64,000 bases of DNA from Ktedonosporobacter rubrisoli (GTDB lineage: Bacteria; Chloroflexota; Ktedonobacteria; Ktedonobacterales; Ktedonobacteraceae): assembly GCF_004208415.1 (NCBI RefSeq), contig NZ_CP035758.1:2170001-2234000 (forward strand). Direction: 5' to 3'. The notes beneath the pieces were generated by a model that worked only from the letters and a program-made list of their open reading frames with translations, had not been told where the DNA came from and ran no database searches. Positions 8,349 to 17,220 of this stretch are shown one piece after another. Each line of letters begins with the position of its first letter. Positions within the stretch are counted from its first letter, which is position 1. Position numbers and translations under genes: made by a program.

Positions 8349-9338
8349 ATGGTAGATAGCGCAATTCCTCTCGCTTTTCTCATCAATTGGGGCTGGCTTC
8401 AGATTGGCCCGTATATTCATCTGAATATCAACCCGGTTCTTTTCGCCTTTGGTCCGCTGGCCCTGCATTGGTACGGCCTGATGTATGTAGTTGCTATCGT
8501 GATGGGCCTCTGGCTGCTTCGCAGGTACATCGCTCGCCAGGGGATCAAAGAGGAGCAGGTATATCATATGCTCTGGTGGTGTATAGTGGCCGGTGTGCTC
8601 GGCGGGCGTCTCTATTTTGTCATCCAACAGCCGAACCTGGTGCAGGATTATCTGCTGAAACCTCAGCATATCCTGGCTACCTGGGAAGGTGGCATGGCGT
8701 TTTTCGGGGCGGTCTTTTTGATCATACCGGTACTGTTCTGGCGGGCTCTCAAAGAGCGACTCAATCCCCTTGTCGTCCTTGATGCTGGTGCGCTCTTCGC
8801 CGCCGTTGCGCATCCCTTTGCTCGCCTTGGCAATATCATTAATGGCGATATCATTGGCTATCCCAGCACGCTGCCCTGGTCTACAGTGTATGACAATCCG
8901 GCAAGCCTGGCCTGCCAGAACCCAGCCGCAGGCATCTGCCATGTACCGGTGCAGCCGGCCGCTGCCTACGAAATCCTGTTCAACCTCCTCCTGATTGCGA
9001 TACTCCTGCCGCTAGCCCGGCGCTATCGCCGCCCCGGAATGCTCTTGCTCACCTATCTGGGTGGCTATGCCATAACCCAGTTTCTTGTCTTCTTTACCCG
9101 CGCGAATGCTGTTGTACCGCTCTTTACGCTGGATTGGGGACTCAAGCAAGCCCAATGGACCTCGCTCATTGTCTTGCTGTTTTTGATTCCACTGACGGCA
9201 TGGGTATGGCGCTGGCGTTTTGCTCAGCCTGTTCCGCAAGGAGAGATATCCGCAACCTACGGCATGCCCTTGCCGAAGCGCAAGGCGACGCGAGCAAAAG
9301 TTGAGGATGAAACCATCAAAGTTTTTCCTCTTGAGTAG
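8349..9338 (+). CDS. lgt: Prolipoprotein diacylglyceryl transferase
   Basis: Lgt transfers diacylglycerol from phosphatidylglycerol to the lipobox cysteine of prelipoproteins in the inner membrane, the first step of lipoprotein maturation. The 329-residue protein has about seven transmembrane segments and the family landmarks: HWYGLMYVVAI near the N-terminus, GGRLYFVIQQP, WEGGMAFFGA and the signature HPFARLGNIINGDIIG (the HxxxRxGNxxNxE region, with Asp at the last position). The C-terminal ~60 residues are a charged tail after the last membrane segment. The window encodes at least one substrate, the lipobox-bearing sugar-binding protein at 60992. Confidence 0.93.
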   Translation: MVDSAIPLAFLINWGWLQIGPYIHLNINPVLFAFGPLALHWYGLMYVVAIVMGLWLLRRYIARQGIKEEQVYHMLWWCIVAGVLGGRLYFVIQQPNLVQDYLLKPQHILATWEGGMAFFGAVFLIIPVLFWRALKERLNPLVVLDAGALFAAVAHPFARLGNIINGDIIGYPSTLPWSTVYDNPASLACQNPAAGICHVPVQPAAAYEILFNLLLIAILLPLARRYRRPGMLLLTYLGGYAITQFLVFFTRANAVVPLFTLDWGLKQAQWTSLIVLLFLIPLTAWVWRWRFAQPVPQGEISATYGMPLPKRKATRAKVEDETIKVFPLE

Positions 9339-9437
9339 CCGCCATGTGGCATTTGGGGCCGGCCCTCTCTAGTTCCACTCTGAAAGTTTCAGAGGAAGCA
9401 CGAGAGCAAAATGAGTTTGAAGAGACCATTTTCGATC

Positions 9438-9463
9438 CGCGTAAGCGCGAAAAAAGTACACAT
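9438..9463 (+). repeat. Left-end transposase-binding-type repeat
   Basis: Contains CGTAAGCGCGAAAAAAGTAC. Its reverse complement, with one mismatch over 21 nt, occurs at 10589-10609, flanking the element on the other side. Confidence 0.65.
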
Positions 9464-9465
9464 CT

Positions 9466-9860
9466 CTACCGGAGAACAAGAAAAAGCGCCTTGATGTGTG
9501 GGCGGCGATCCAGCGCTTTGTGATCCATGCCCACGATCTGGCTCACCCTGGAGACGGTGACTTTCTTCCCTTGTGACATGAGTTCTTCGATAACTTGCTC
9601 AACACAGCTGACCAGTTCGTTTTCGCGTCGCTGTTTGGCCTCGTTTTGTGCTGAGTATCAGTAAACGTAAACTGTAGCGGCTGGCTTCTGTACTCTTGTA
9701 TGGTTGGATCGCGGTCGAAGAGGAGGGTCAACTTGCGTTCCTGGAAGGATTCGCATTGGACGGTTTCATCAGCTTTGCTGGTGATAGAGTAGCGCAGATT
9801 AGTATCGATGGGTGCAACACGCCTGATGTTGCCTCTTGGTGGCTTGCGTTTGAGGGCCAT
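9466..9860 (-). pseudogene. tnsA 5' fragment joined out of frame to a tniQ-like 3' fragment
   Basis: From ATG 9860 the frame gives a TnsA-type endonuclease N-terminus: RRVAPIDTNLRYSI, CESFQERKLTLLFDRDPTIQEY and SQPLQFTFTD, matching the ESxxERxxxxLLxxDPxVxxYxxQP pattern of TnsA. After about residue 70 the resemblance ends. A different frame then runs from about 9648 to TAG at 9466-9468 and gives RRENELVSCVEQVIEEL, QGKKVTVSRVSQIVGMD and RRPHIKALF, a helix-turn-helix tail like the C-terminus of TniQ or related transposition proteins. In Tn7-like operons (tnsA-tnsB-tnsC-tniQ) these are the first and last genes, so a single internal deletion explains the arrangement. The tnsA part is fairly sure; the tniQ part is less so. 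Confidence 0.6.
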
Positions 9861-9875
9861 TGTCGCTGTTCCTCT

Positions 9876-10490
9876 TTACTTTCCTTCCTCCAGCTTTTCT
9901 TTTTGTTGCCCTAATGCGAAGGAACGCTTTGTCTGTTTGCGTATCAGTGTCTCTGTCCTATCCATAAACAACTCAAGCGCTACCTCTGCATCTTTCTCTT
10001 TGTACGGTCCTCGTTTTGTACCAAACCAATTGTATTCTTGGGCAAGATCTTCCGAAGTCAGATACAAATCGCGACTGTGCTCTCCAAATTTGTAGTAATT
10101 TGCTAGCGCAGTCGCTATGGTGACGACACCACTGAGCAGCGCTGGTGCTAGTTTTGGAACTTCGGGAATGCCCACAATGACTGTAACCAGGGCCGCCCCT
10201 ACAAAAATGGTAATTTGGAGGATATGATGAATGAGCTTCTGCATGGACGATCGTTTCTCGTAGATGCGAACGAGAGATAAGACATGTGCTTGATATATCT
10301 TTACAGGAGTTTCAAGCGGCTGCTTATTTTGAGGATCAGCGAGAGTGTATGCTACAGAGGAGGCATGTTGTGCTTGTTGTAGGAGTTGCCAGCGAGTTTT
10401 GTTGGACCCTGGAATCATCGCCTGTTGACTTGCTGAGCGGGCAAGTACCGAAGCGTGGTCAATTTGTTTCTTCGTGCTGCTATCTGACAT
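9876..10490 (-). CDS. SLATT/DUF4231-type two-helix membrane protein
   Basis: A 204-residue protein with an N-terminal soluble helix region, two closely spaced transmembrane helices (IHHILQITIFVGAALVTVIV and LAPALLSGVVTIATALANYY), then a helical domain with SRDLYLTSEDLAQEYNWF and GPYKEKDAEVALELFMDRTETLI. This matches DUF4231/SLATT proteins. SLATT proteins have been proposed as membrane pore or channel effectors in conflict and nucleotide-signalling systems (established idea for the superfamily, not shown here). A GGGAGGT site precedes the start and a short inverted repeat, GGTAA-AA-TTACC, lies 21 nt upstream (10511-10522). It ends 15 nt before the tnsA fragment on the same strand and lies inside the transposon ends, so it is probably cargo. 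Confidence 0.75.
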   Translation of the reverse strand: MSDSSTKKQIDHASVLARSASQQAMIPGSNKTRWQLLQQAQHASSVAYTLADPQNKQPLETPVKIYQAHVLSLVRIYEKRSSMQKLIHHILQITIFVGAALVTVIVGIPEVPKLAPALLSGVVTIATALANYYKFGEHSRDLYLTSEDLAQEYNWFGTKRGPYKEKDAEVALELFMDRTETLIRKQTKRSFALGQQKEKLEEGK

Positions 10491-10640
10491 ATCATACCTC
10501 CCTAAGCAGTGGTAAAATTACCCTACAAGGTAGACGATAGGGAAGAGACTTTTCCGCGCTTACGTTGAAGGTTTTTTACTCTCCTGATGTACTTTTTTCG
10601 CGCTTGCGTTGAAAACTTACACACTCATTATGTTTCCTTG

Positions 10641-11021
10641 TCCTGCTTCCCGGCTATATCGCTTAACTGGCCGGCAACCAACCTGGCGGAAACGCATCAA
10701 TAACTTCTCTTGATCCTTTCTATAGATTGTACTTGTTTTTGAGTGGACCCCTTTCTTTCTTTATTATTAATAAAATGAAGGAAAGCAAACACATTCTAAG
10801 ATAATGCCAGAGTCCCATAATACTGGGAGGGACGATGTGTCGTTCAAGAGCTTAAAATGGAGAGAATGTGAAGAAAAAGGGGACAGAGATAATAACAGGC
10901 TATTTACCGATGAGGAGATAGAGAAGTGATATACATCACTTTGACATAAAGTATCTTCGTGGCGCATACTGGCTTAAAGGAAAAGCACTGATCGTTTTAT
11001 CATGGTAGAGGAGGAATAGTT
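10641..11021. other. Intergenic region with promoter for the biosynthetic operon
   Basis: About 380 nt between the transposon remnant and the first open frame of the cluster. Largely AT-rich with no convincing gene. The best signal is TTGACA (10941-10946) and CATACT (10965-10970) with an 18-nt spacer. Confidence 0.5.
10941..10970 (+). promoter_or_regulatory. Candidate promoter of the diaminopropionate operon
   Basis: Consensus -35 TTGACA and an acceptable -10 CATACT, 18 nt apart, about 50 nt before a strong AGGAGG ribosome site at 11009-11015. No regulator gene is attached to the cluster. Confidence 0.45.
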
Positions 11022-11351
11022 ATGTTTAGCAGCGCTTTCCTGTCAGCCTCTCCCTCCGGTCTCGGCGATACGCCAGGGGAGATCCTGCAAGTCTTTATCG
11101 CACCTTTGGGCCCGCAGGTAGCCTATCACCAACAGGAATGGCGGGCCCTCCTCAACTGCATGTTTTACATGCTCATAAGTGGCAGCACCTGCGAGGCGCT
11201 GCACTCTCTAGCATTATCTTCTCCTCTTCCTGCAGATGGCGACGCAAAGGCGTCTGAGATCGCGTGTCGGAAGCTCTGCGCATGCGCTGGCTTGTCACAA
11301 GAAGGCCGGAGTGCTCGTAAGCTTGATCCTATGAAGCTCTGCCTGGTTTAG
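11022..11351 (+). CDS. Doubtful small protein at the head of the cluster
   Basis: A 109-codon frame with an excellent ribosome site (GAGGAGG, 8 nt before ATG). The product is rich in Ser, Ala, Leu and Cys, has no recognisable domain or membrane segment, and ends KLDPMKLCLV. It precedes the oxygenase gene by 42 nt. It could be a leader peptide, a fragment of a lost gene, or chance. Only the translation signal argues for it. Confidence 0.3.
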   Translation: MFSSAFLSASPSGLGDTPGEILQVFIAPLGPQVAYHQQEWRALLNCMFYMLISGSTCEALHSLALSSPLPADGDAKASEIACRKLCACAGLSQEGRSARKLDPMKLCLV

Positions 11352-11393
11352 AAGTACAGGTGAGATTATCCAGAAGACTGAAAGGAGATTGAA

Positions 11394-12398
11394 ATGCTGC
11401 CTTCATCCCGAGCTTTTCTGCTCGACGTGGACTTGCAACCTGGCAAGCCCCCGATACTGCGAGCCGAGGCCACCGGGGACCCGCTGAACTGGGTGGCCGA
11501 GCACCGGGAGGAGCTACGTGCCGTTGCCTGCGAACACGGTTCGGTCCTGGTGCGTGGCCTTGCTCTGCGCGGCGCTGACAAGATCGGCGCCATCTTCAGA
11601 CATTTGGCGAATACTCTGATGTGTGAGAGGGAAGCTTTTGCATCCCGGCGGATCTACTCTGACGGCGTGTACTCCTCATCGGCGTGGCCGGCGAATCAAC
11701 CGATGTGCATGCACCATGAGCTGAGCTATAGAATTGAGTTTCCCGGCCTGATGCTGTTCGCTTGTCTTGGCGCGCCCAGCCATGGCGGCGTAACCGGGGT
11801 AGCCGATGCGGCAGCCGTGCTCAATGCCTTGCCTGCCGAGTTGGTCAAGCGCTGCATGCAGGAGGGCTGGCTGCTCACGCGCAACTACAACGACGAGATC
11901 GGCGCGTCCTACGTTCAGGCCTTCGGCACCGAGGACCGTGGGGCAGTCGAGCGCTACTGCCACGCCAATGCAATCGAGTTTGAGTGGCAACCTGATGGTG
12001 GATTGCGTACCAGACAGCGCCGCAGTGCCATCGTGCGCCACCCGGTCACCGGCCAGCTCTGCTGGTTCAACCAGATTGCATTCCTCAATGAGTGGACGCT
12101 GGACCCTGAGGTACGTGAGTATCTGATAGATGTCTACGGCGAAGATGGGCTACCATTCAATACCCGTTTTGGCAATGCTGACCCGATTGGCGAGGATATT
12201 GTGCAGTTGCTCAACCAGGTCTACGAGGCCAATACCAGGCGTGAGCCGTGGCAAGTTGGCGACCTGACGCTCGTAGATAACATCAGTACCGCGCACAGTA
12301 GGGAGGCCTTCGAGGGGCCGCGCGAAATACTCGTTGGGCTGGCCGATGCAGTGCACCTGGCCGATTGTTCACCAACTGTGGAGGTGGCAATCAGATGA
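11394..12398 (+). CDS. SyrP-like Fe(II)/2-oxoglutarate dioxygenase (TauD/TfdA family)
   Basis: A 334-residue non-haem iron oxygenase. The iron triad is visible as HHELSY (H-x-E form, residues ~104-109) and the distal His in DNISTAHSREAFEGPREILV, whose two Arg residues bind 2-oxoglutarate. The H-x-E variant and the AHxRxxFxGPRxILV end are typical of SyrP-like enzymes that hydroxylate an amino acid, often tethered to a carrier protein, in nonribosomal peptide pathways. AAAGGAGAT precedes the ATG. It heads an operon with sbnB (4-nt ATGA overlap), sbnA and two NRPS-type genes. Its substrate is puzzling because C3 of diaminopropionate already carries an amine. Confidence 0.85.
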   Translation: MLPSSRAFLLDVDLQPGKPPILRAEATGDPLNWVAEHREELRAVACEHGSVLVRGLALRGADKIGAIFRHLANTLMCEREAFASRRIYSDGVYSSSAWPANQPMCMHHELSYRIEFPGLMLFACLGAPSHGGVTGVADAAAVLNALPAELVKRCMQEGWLLTRNYNDEIGASYVQAFGTEDRGAVERYCHANAIEFEWQPDGGLRTRQRRSAIVRHPVTGQLCWFNQIAFLNEWTLDPEVREYLIDVYGEDGLPFNTRFGNADPIGEDIVQLLNQVYEANTRREPWQVGDLTLVDNISTAHSREAFEGPREILVGLADAVHLADCSPTVEVAIR

Positions 12399-13462
12399 CT
12401 ACTACCCATTCCACTACAAGCGAGGCCTTCCTACCGAGGCCGTCAGTGCCATCGTTCGCAGTGATCCCCGGCGCTCAGGTCCAGCGGGCGTTGCAGGGAC
12501 GCGAGAAGCAGATCGTGGAGCTGATAGAGTCTATTTACCGGCTACATGGTGCCGGTGATTCGGTGAATCCGCCGTCCTACTTCCTACGTTTCCCCGACCG
12601 TCCATCCGACCGGATCATTGCGCTGCCTGCCTCGGTCGGAGGACGCGTGCTGGTGGATGGTCTGAAGTGGATCTCCAGCTTCCCGCAGAATGTGGCGGAG
12701 GGCATTCCGCGAGCCTCGGCTGTAATGATTCTCAATGACCATGACACCGGCTATCCGTTCGCTTGCCTGGAAAGCTCAATCATCAGTGCTACAAGAACTG
12801 CGGGCTCGGCGGCGTTGGCTGCTAACTGGCTCAGTCGTGACCGTCCGCGGGCGAAACGTGTTGGCTTCTTTGGCGTGGGCTTGATTGCCCGTTACATCCA
12901 TACCTTCCTGACTGCCACAGGCTGGTCATTTGATGAGCTCGGCGTTTATGACCTGTCAGCCGCTAGTGCGGCTGGCTTCTGCGCTTACTTGAAGCGATCA
13001 GGTACTACAGGCCACATCACCGTATGTGATAGCGCTGAGCGCTTAATCCGTTCCAGCGATCTGATAGTCTTTGCTACCGTTGCTGGTCAGCCGCATGTCA
13101 AGGATGTGCAATGGTTTGCACATAATCCGCTGGTACTGCATATATCGTTGCGCGATCTTGCGCCGGAGATCTTGCTTGCTTCGACCAATATCGTCGATGA
13201 CGTCGAGCACTGTCTCAAAGCCAACACCGCGCCACATCTGACCGAACAGCTTACTGGCAGCCGAGACTTTCTTAGCGGCACGTTGGACGATGTGATGGCC
13301 GGGAGGGTGACGATACCGGCAGAGCGGCCAGTGATATTCTCTCCGTTTGGCCTTGGCGTGCTTGATCTCGCGGTCGGCAAGTACGTCTACGATGAGGTAG
13401 CTCGCTCCGGCGAACTGCATATCATCGACGACTTCTTCCACGAGTTACGTAGATACGGTTGA
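12395..13462 (+). CDS. sbnB: SbnB-like N-(carboxy-amino-ethyl)glutamate dehydrogenase (Dap synthesis)
   Basis: A 355-residue member of the ornithine cyclodeaminase/mu-crystallin family. The Rossmann nucleotide site is RVGFFGVGLIARYIHTFL (residues ~152-169), preceded by the SATRTAGSAALAANWLSR segment usual in the family. In the SbnA/SbnB route, SbnB oxidatively cleaves N-(1-amino-1-carboxyl-2-ethyl)-glutamate with NAD to give L-2,3-diaminopropionate and 2-oxoglutarate. I use ATG 12395, which overlaps the preceding stop as ATGA and has GAGGTGG upstream, not the upstream TTG. Assignment as SbnB rests on the family plus the adjacent sbnA. Confidence 0.87.
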   Translation: MTTTHSTTSEAFLPRPSVPSFAVIPGAQVQRALQGREKQIVELIESIYRLHGAGDSVNPPSYFLRFPDRPSDRIIALPASVGGRVLVDGLKWISSFPQNVAEGIPRASAVMILNDHDTGYPFACLESSIISATRTAGSAALAANWLSRDRPRAKRVGFFGVGLIARYIHTFLTATGWSFDELGVYDLSAASAAGFCAYLKRSGTTGHITVCDSAERLIRSSDLIVFATVAGQPHVKDVQWFAHNPLVLHISLRDLAPEILLASTNIVDDVEHCLKANTAPHLTEQLTGSRDFLSGTLDDVMAGRVTIPAERPVIFSPFGLGVLDLAVGKYVYDEVARSGELHIIDDFFHELRRYG

Positions 13463-13498
13463 ACTGATGACTGTTCTGCTGTATATAAGGAGATAATT

Positions 13499-14518
13499 AT
13501 GTCTATTATATCCATTCCCCAGGCCTTCAATGAGGAGGACCTCTACATCGACCTTCAGCCGATCTTCGGGCATTCGCTCTTCCTCAAGTGTGAGGGCTTC
13601 AACTTCGCTGGCTCGATCAAGTTGAAGGCGGCAGCCGCGATGGTGGAGGCCGCCGAGCGGGATGGAAGCTTGAAGCCGGGATCGATTCTTGTCGAGTCCT
13701 CATCTGGAAATCTGGGTGTAGCGCTGAGCATGATCGCGGCAAGCAAGGGCTATCGCTTCCTGTGTGTGACTGACATCCGCTGCAATCGAGCAACCAGGCA
13801 GTTGATTGAGGCGTTGGGTAGCCAGTTGCACATCATCGCTGAGCCGGATGCCAAAGGTGGGTTCCTTGGGGCGCGGATTGCCTATGTCCAGGCGCTATGC
13901 TCCTCCGATGATCGGTATGTGTGGCTCAACCAATACACCAATCATAACAACTGGAAGGCGCACTACCACACGACGGCCCCGGCGATTGCTCGTCAATTCC
14001 CGAACCTTGACGTGTTGTTCGTTGGCGCTGGTACCACCGGAACATTGATGGGTTGTGCGCGCTACTTCAAAGATCGGCATCCGTCAGTGCGCATCGTCGC
14101 TATAGATGCAGTTGGCTCAGTGATCTTCGGTGGCCCATCTGGTCGCCGCATGATTCCCGGCCTTGGTATGGGAGTTCATCCGCCGTTGCTCGATGCATCC
14201 TATGTGGATGAAGTGGTAATGGTTGAGGAGCCGGATAGCATCCGTGCCTGCCATCGCATGGCTAGAAGAGGCTTCCTGCTCGGCGGTTCCACCGGCACGG
14301 TAGTTAGTGGCGCGCTCAGCTGGTTGGCCGAGCATGACAGGCATAAAGAACTTAGCGCCGTGACCATCTCCCCGGATCTCGGAGAGCGCTATCTCAATAC
14401 CATCTACCAGCCTACCTGGCTGAAGGAGGTGTACGGCGAGGATGTGTTCAACTTTGCTGAATTGAACCTCGATTCTGCTGTGCCGAAGCGGCAGCCAACC
14501 GCGCCACAGGCTCGCTGA
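13499..14518 (+). CDS. sbnA: SbnA-like PLP synthase of the diaminopropionate precursor
   Basis: A 339-residue fold-type II PLP enzyme of the cysteine-synthase superfamily. The PLP lysine is in NFAGSIKLKAAAAM (residues ~36-49), the phosphate loop is GAGTTGTLMG, and SSSGNLGVALSMIAA gives the Asn that contacts the cofactor. SbnA joins O-phospho-L-serine and L-glutamate to the precursor cleaved by SbnB. AAGGAGAT lies 5 nt before the ATG and 36 nt separate it from sbnB. Together the pair should supply L-2,3-diaminopropionate to the two NRPS-type proteins downstream. Confidence 0.9.
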   Translation: MSIISIPQAFNEEDLYIDLQPIFGHSLFLKCEGFNFAGSIKLKAAAAMVEAAERDGSLKPGSILVESSSGNLGVALSMIAASKGYRFLCVTDIRCNRATRQLIEALGSQLHIIAEPDAKGGFLGARIAYVQALCSSDDRYVWLNQYTNHNNWKAHYHTTAPAIARQFPNLDVLFVGAGTTGTLMGCARYFKDRHPSVRIVAIDAVGSVIFGGPSGRRMIPGLGMGVHPPLLDASYVDEVVMVEEPDSIRACHRMARRGFLLGGSTGTVVSGALSWLAEHDRHKELSAVTISPDLGERYLNTIYQPTWLKEVYGEDVFNFAELNLDSAVPKRQPTAPQAR

Positions 14519-14576
14519 CGTCGTGCTCGTCACGACGCTGAGGAATCGGCGTTACTATCAAATGCAAGGAACAACT

Positions 14577-17117
14577 ATGATAGAAAAATCAATCGGGCGC
14601 TTTATATCCGATGCGACAATCGACATTGAAAAAGGCTTTGCGGAGGTGCTGGCCAGCGTTGTACGTGTCGAGCAAGTGTCGGTTGATAGCGATTTCTTCA
14701 ATGATCTGGGGGCCAACTCGCTGGTGATGGCCCAGTTCTGCGCACGACTCAGGAAACGAGCGGACCTGCCGTCAGTGTCGATCAAGGACGTCTACCAGCA
14801 CCCAACAATCAGAAGTTTGGCGGCGTCGCTCGTAGATGCTGCGCCTACTCCTACCCCTGTTGAGCAGCCGGACTCGACGGCACAGACTGTGGCCGTGACA
14901 CGGGCCAGCACGCTGCAGTACGTTCTTACCGGGGTGCTGCAGTTTCTGATCTACTTTGTATATGCCTGTATGGCCGGATTTGCCCTCGATCTGGGCTATG
15001 GCTGGATAGCTGCCGGTTCCGATTGGGGAGTTGTCTATCTGCGATCAGTTCTCTTCGGCGGCTCACTCTTCGTCAGCATGTGTGGTTTCCCGATCCTTGC
15101 CAAGTGGGTCCTTATCGGTCGCTGGAAAGCCAGCGAGTTCCCGGTCTGGAGCCTGGCCTACGTACGCTTCTGGACTGTCAAGGCGCTGGTCCATGCCAAC
15201 CCTATACTTTTCTTCGTCGGCTCGCCTCTCTATGTGCTGTACCTGCGGGCTCTCGGTGCGCGCATCGGCAAAGGTGTCACGATCCTTTCCCGCGCTATTC
15301 CTGTCTGCACTGACCTGCTCACAATAGGCGATGATACGATAATCTGCAAAGAAGCGTCCTTCCTCTGCTATCGGGCGTATGCTGGGCGTATTCAGCTGGG
15401 TTCGGTTGCTCTGGGCCGAAACGTGTACATCGGCGAGAAGACCGTGCTCGACATCAACACCTCGATGGGCGATGGGACGCAACTCGGCCACACCTCCTCG
15501 CTACAAAGTGGTCAGGTTATCCCGCCCGGTCAGCATTGGCACGGCTCCCCGGCCCAGCCCACGCACCTTAATTACTTGAGGGTCGAGCCTGCCAACCTCA
15601 GCACATTGCGCCGCTTCAATGCTGGACTCATTCCGCTGCTCATAGTGTTCTTCGTGTACATGCCGCTGATCTTCATGGGTCCGTGCGCGCTGTTCAACCT
15701 GGAGCCAGCGCTGGCCCAACTGTTGACACCCAACGTTATTAGACTCACCGAGCCAACGCTCTACATCGATGCGCTAGGTCTTTCCCTTGTGGTGTTCTTC
15801 GGCGTTGGCATTGGCGGACTGGTCTTCGCCTTCAGCGTGCCGCGCCTACTGAACTACGCCATCAAGCCAAACAAGGTCTATCCGCTCTACGGCATCCATT
15901 ACGAAGTGCATCGGGCGATCACCTTCCTGACGAATATAAAGTTCTTCAATCATCTGTTCGGTGACAGCTCCTATATCCTCAACTATCTGCGCTGCCTGGG
16001 GTACGACCTTTCCTATGCTGAGCAGACCGGGGCGAACTTTGGCTCGGAGCTGCAGCACGAAACCCCCTTCCTTAGTTCTGTGGGTCAGGGCACGATGGTT
16101 TGTGATGGGCTCTCGATCATGAACGCCGACTTCTCTAGCTCATCCTTCCGTGTGGCGCAAGTTTCGATCGGGGCCCACAACTTCTTAGGAAACAATATAG
16201 CCTTTCCTACGGGCGCCAGGACGGGTGACAACGTTCTGCTGGCGACGAAGGTGATGATCCCACTTGACGGCGATATTCGCGAGAATGTGGGTCTGCTGGG
16301 CTCGCCGCCCTTCGAGATTCCCCGCTCGGTGGAGCGCGATTGCCGATTCGACCATCTATGGAAGGACGATGAGCAGCGCAAACATCTTGCCGCCAAGAAT
16401 CGCTACAATATCCGCACTATGGGCGTGGTTCTGTTCATACGCTGGCTGCAAATTCTCCTTTTTACCTTGTTCACCCTTGCGGCCGTCAATATCGACAATC
16501 TGCTCGGGCCGCTGGGAATCGCTGTGGATTTAACGCTTAGCCTGGTGGTTAGCACTGCCTACTATATTCTGATCGAGCGGATTACTGCGAGATTCCGCCC
16601 TCTGCAGCCGCAGTTCTGCTCCATCTATGATCCCTACTACTGGTGGCACGAGCGCCTCTGGAAGGCGCCTGATACATACCTCAATATCTTCAACGGTACC
16701 CCTTTCAAGAACTTAGTCTGGCGATTGCTGGGAGTGCAGATTGGCCGCAAGGTCTTCGATGATGGCTGCTACTTAACAGAGAGGACGCTTACCATCATTG
16801 GGGATAACTGCACGCTCAATGCGGGCTGCAAGATCCAATGCCACTCGCTGGAGGATGGTACCTTCAAGTCCGGCCATACCAGGCTCGGTACCGGTTGCAC
16901 TCTCGGGATAGGGGCCTTCGTTCACTATGGTGTAACGATAGGCGATGAAGCGCTACTCGCTGCCGATTCCTTCCTCATGAAAGGTGAGGAGATTCCAGCA
17001 CATGCCCAGTGGGTGGGCAATCCCGCCAGGCGCGCCGAACCACCAGGTCAGCAGGACTGCGCAGCCACCCACCTCGCCCTGTCACAGGCGCAGGAGAGCG
17101 AGGAACAATCGCGGTGA
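14577..17117 (+). CDS. Carrier domain plus Pls/PosA-type membrane synthetase terminal domain
   Basis: An 846-residue protein with no adenylation domain. Residues ~10-80 are a carrier domain with phosphopantetheine site DLGANSLVM. The rest matches the terminal domain of Pls/PosA-type NRPS (TIGR02353-like): repeated units of membrane helices (TLQYVLTGVLQFLIYFVYAC; LLIVFFVYMPLIFMGPCALF; MGVVLFIRWLQILLFTLFTL), each followed by left-handed beta-helix acyltransferase-like hexapeptide repeats (VALGRNVYIGEKTVLDINTS; GDNVLLATKVMIP; RLGTGCTLGIGAFVHYGV). In poly-epsilon-lysine synthetase this part forms the peptide bonds of a homopolymer in the membrane; there it is fused to the adenylation domain. I choose ATG 14577 (AAGGA upstream); ATG 14562 is possible. 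The predicted site of action is the inner membrane. Confidence 0.85.
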   Translation: MIEKSIGRFISDATIDIEKGFAEVLASVVRVEQVSVDSDFFNDLGANSLVMAQFCARLRKRADLPSVSIKDVYQHPTIRSLAASLVDAAPTPTPVEQPDSTAQTVAVTRASTLQYVLTGVLQFLIYFVYACMAGFALDLGYGWIAAGSDWGVVYLRSVLFGGSLFVSMCGFPILAKWVLIGRWKASEFPVWSLAYVRFWTVKALVHANPILFFVGSPLYVLYLRALGARIGKGVTILSRAIPVCTDLLTIGDDTIICKEASFLCYRAYAGRIQLGSVALGRNVYIGEKTVLDINTSMGDGTQLGHTSSLQSGQVIPPGQHWHGSPAQPTHLNYLRVEPANLSTLRRFNAGLIPLLIVFFVYMPLIFMGPCALFNLEPALAQLLTPNVIRLTEPTLYIDALGLSLVVFFGVGIGGLVFAFSVPRLLNYAIKPNKVYPLYGIHYEVHRAITFLTNIKFFNHLFGDSSYILNYLRCLGYDLSYAEQTGANFGSELQHETPFLSSVGQGTMVCDGLSIMNADFSSSSFRVAQVSIGAHNFLGNNIAFPTGARTGDNVLLATKVMIPLDGDIRENVGLLGSPPFEIPRSVERDCRFDHLWKDDEQRKHLAAKNRYNIRTMGVVLFIRWLQILLFTLFTLAAVNIDNLLGPLGIAVDLTLSLVVSTAYYILIERITARFRPLQPQFCSIYDPYYWWHERLWKAPDTYLNIFNGTPFKNLVWRLLGVQIGRKVFDDGCYLTERTLTIIGDNCTLNAGCKIQCHSLEDGTFKSGHTRLGTGCTLGIGAFVHYGVTIGDEALLAADSFLMKGEEIPAHAQWVGNPARRAEPPGQQDCAATHLALSQAQESEEQSR

Positions 17118-17220
17118 GCAAGCTGCCTTGCCCGAAGAATCCACTGACAAAATACCGGTTTATCTATCCCGGCCTGCGGCAAGCAGCCCTACGACGAGCG
17201 CTGAGTGGAGGAAAGACAAG

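Larger units (their letters stand above)
9410..10640. mobile_element. Collapsed Tn7-like transposon remnant (limits approximate)
   Basis: Three lines of evidence converge. A tnsA-like start and a tniQ-like end lie head to tail on the minus strand with everything between them missing. A repeat with core AAGCGCGAAAAAAGTACA at 9445-9462 on the plus strand recurs in inverted orientation near 10589-10606, with a second, weaker copy near 10548-10567, like the multiple TnsB-binding sites at Tn7-type ends. One gene lies between, as cargo. The exact ends and target duplication could not be fixed by eye. Confidence 0.6.
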
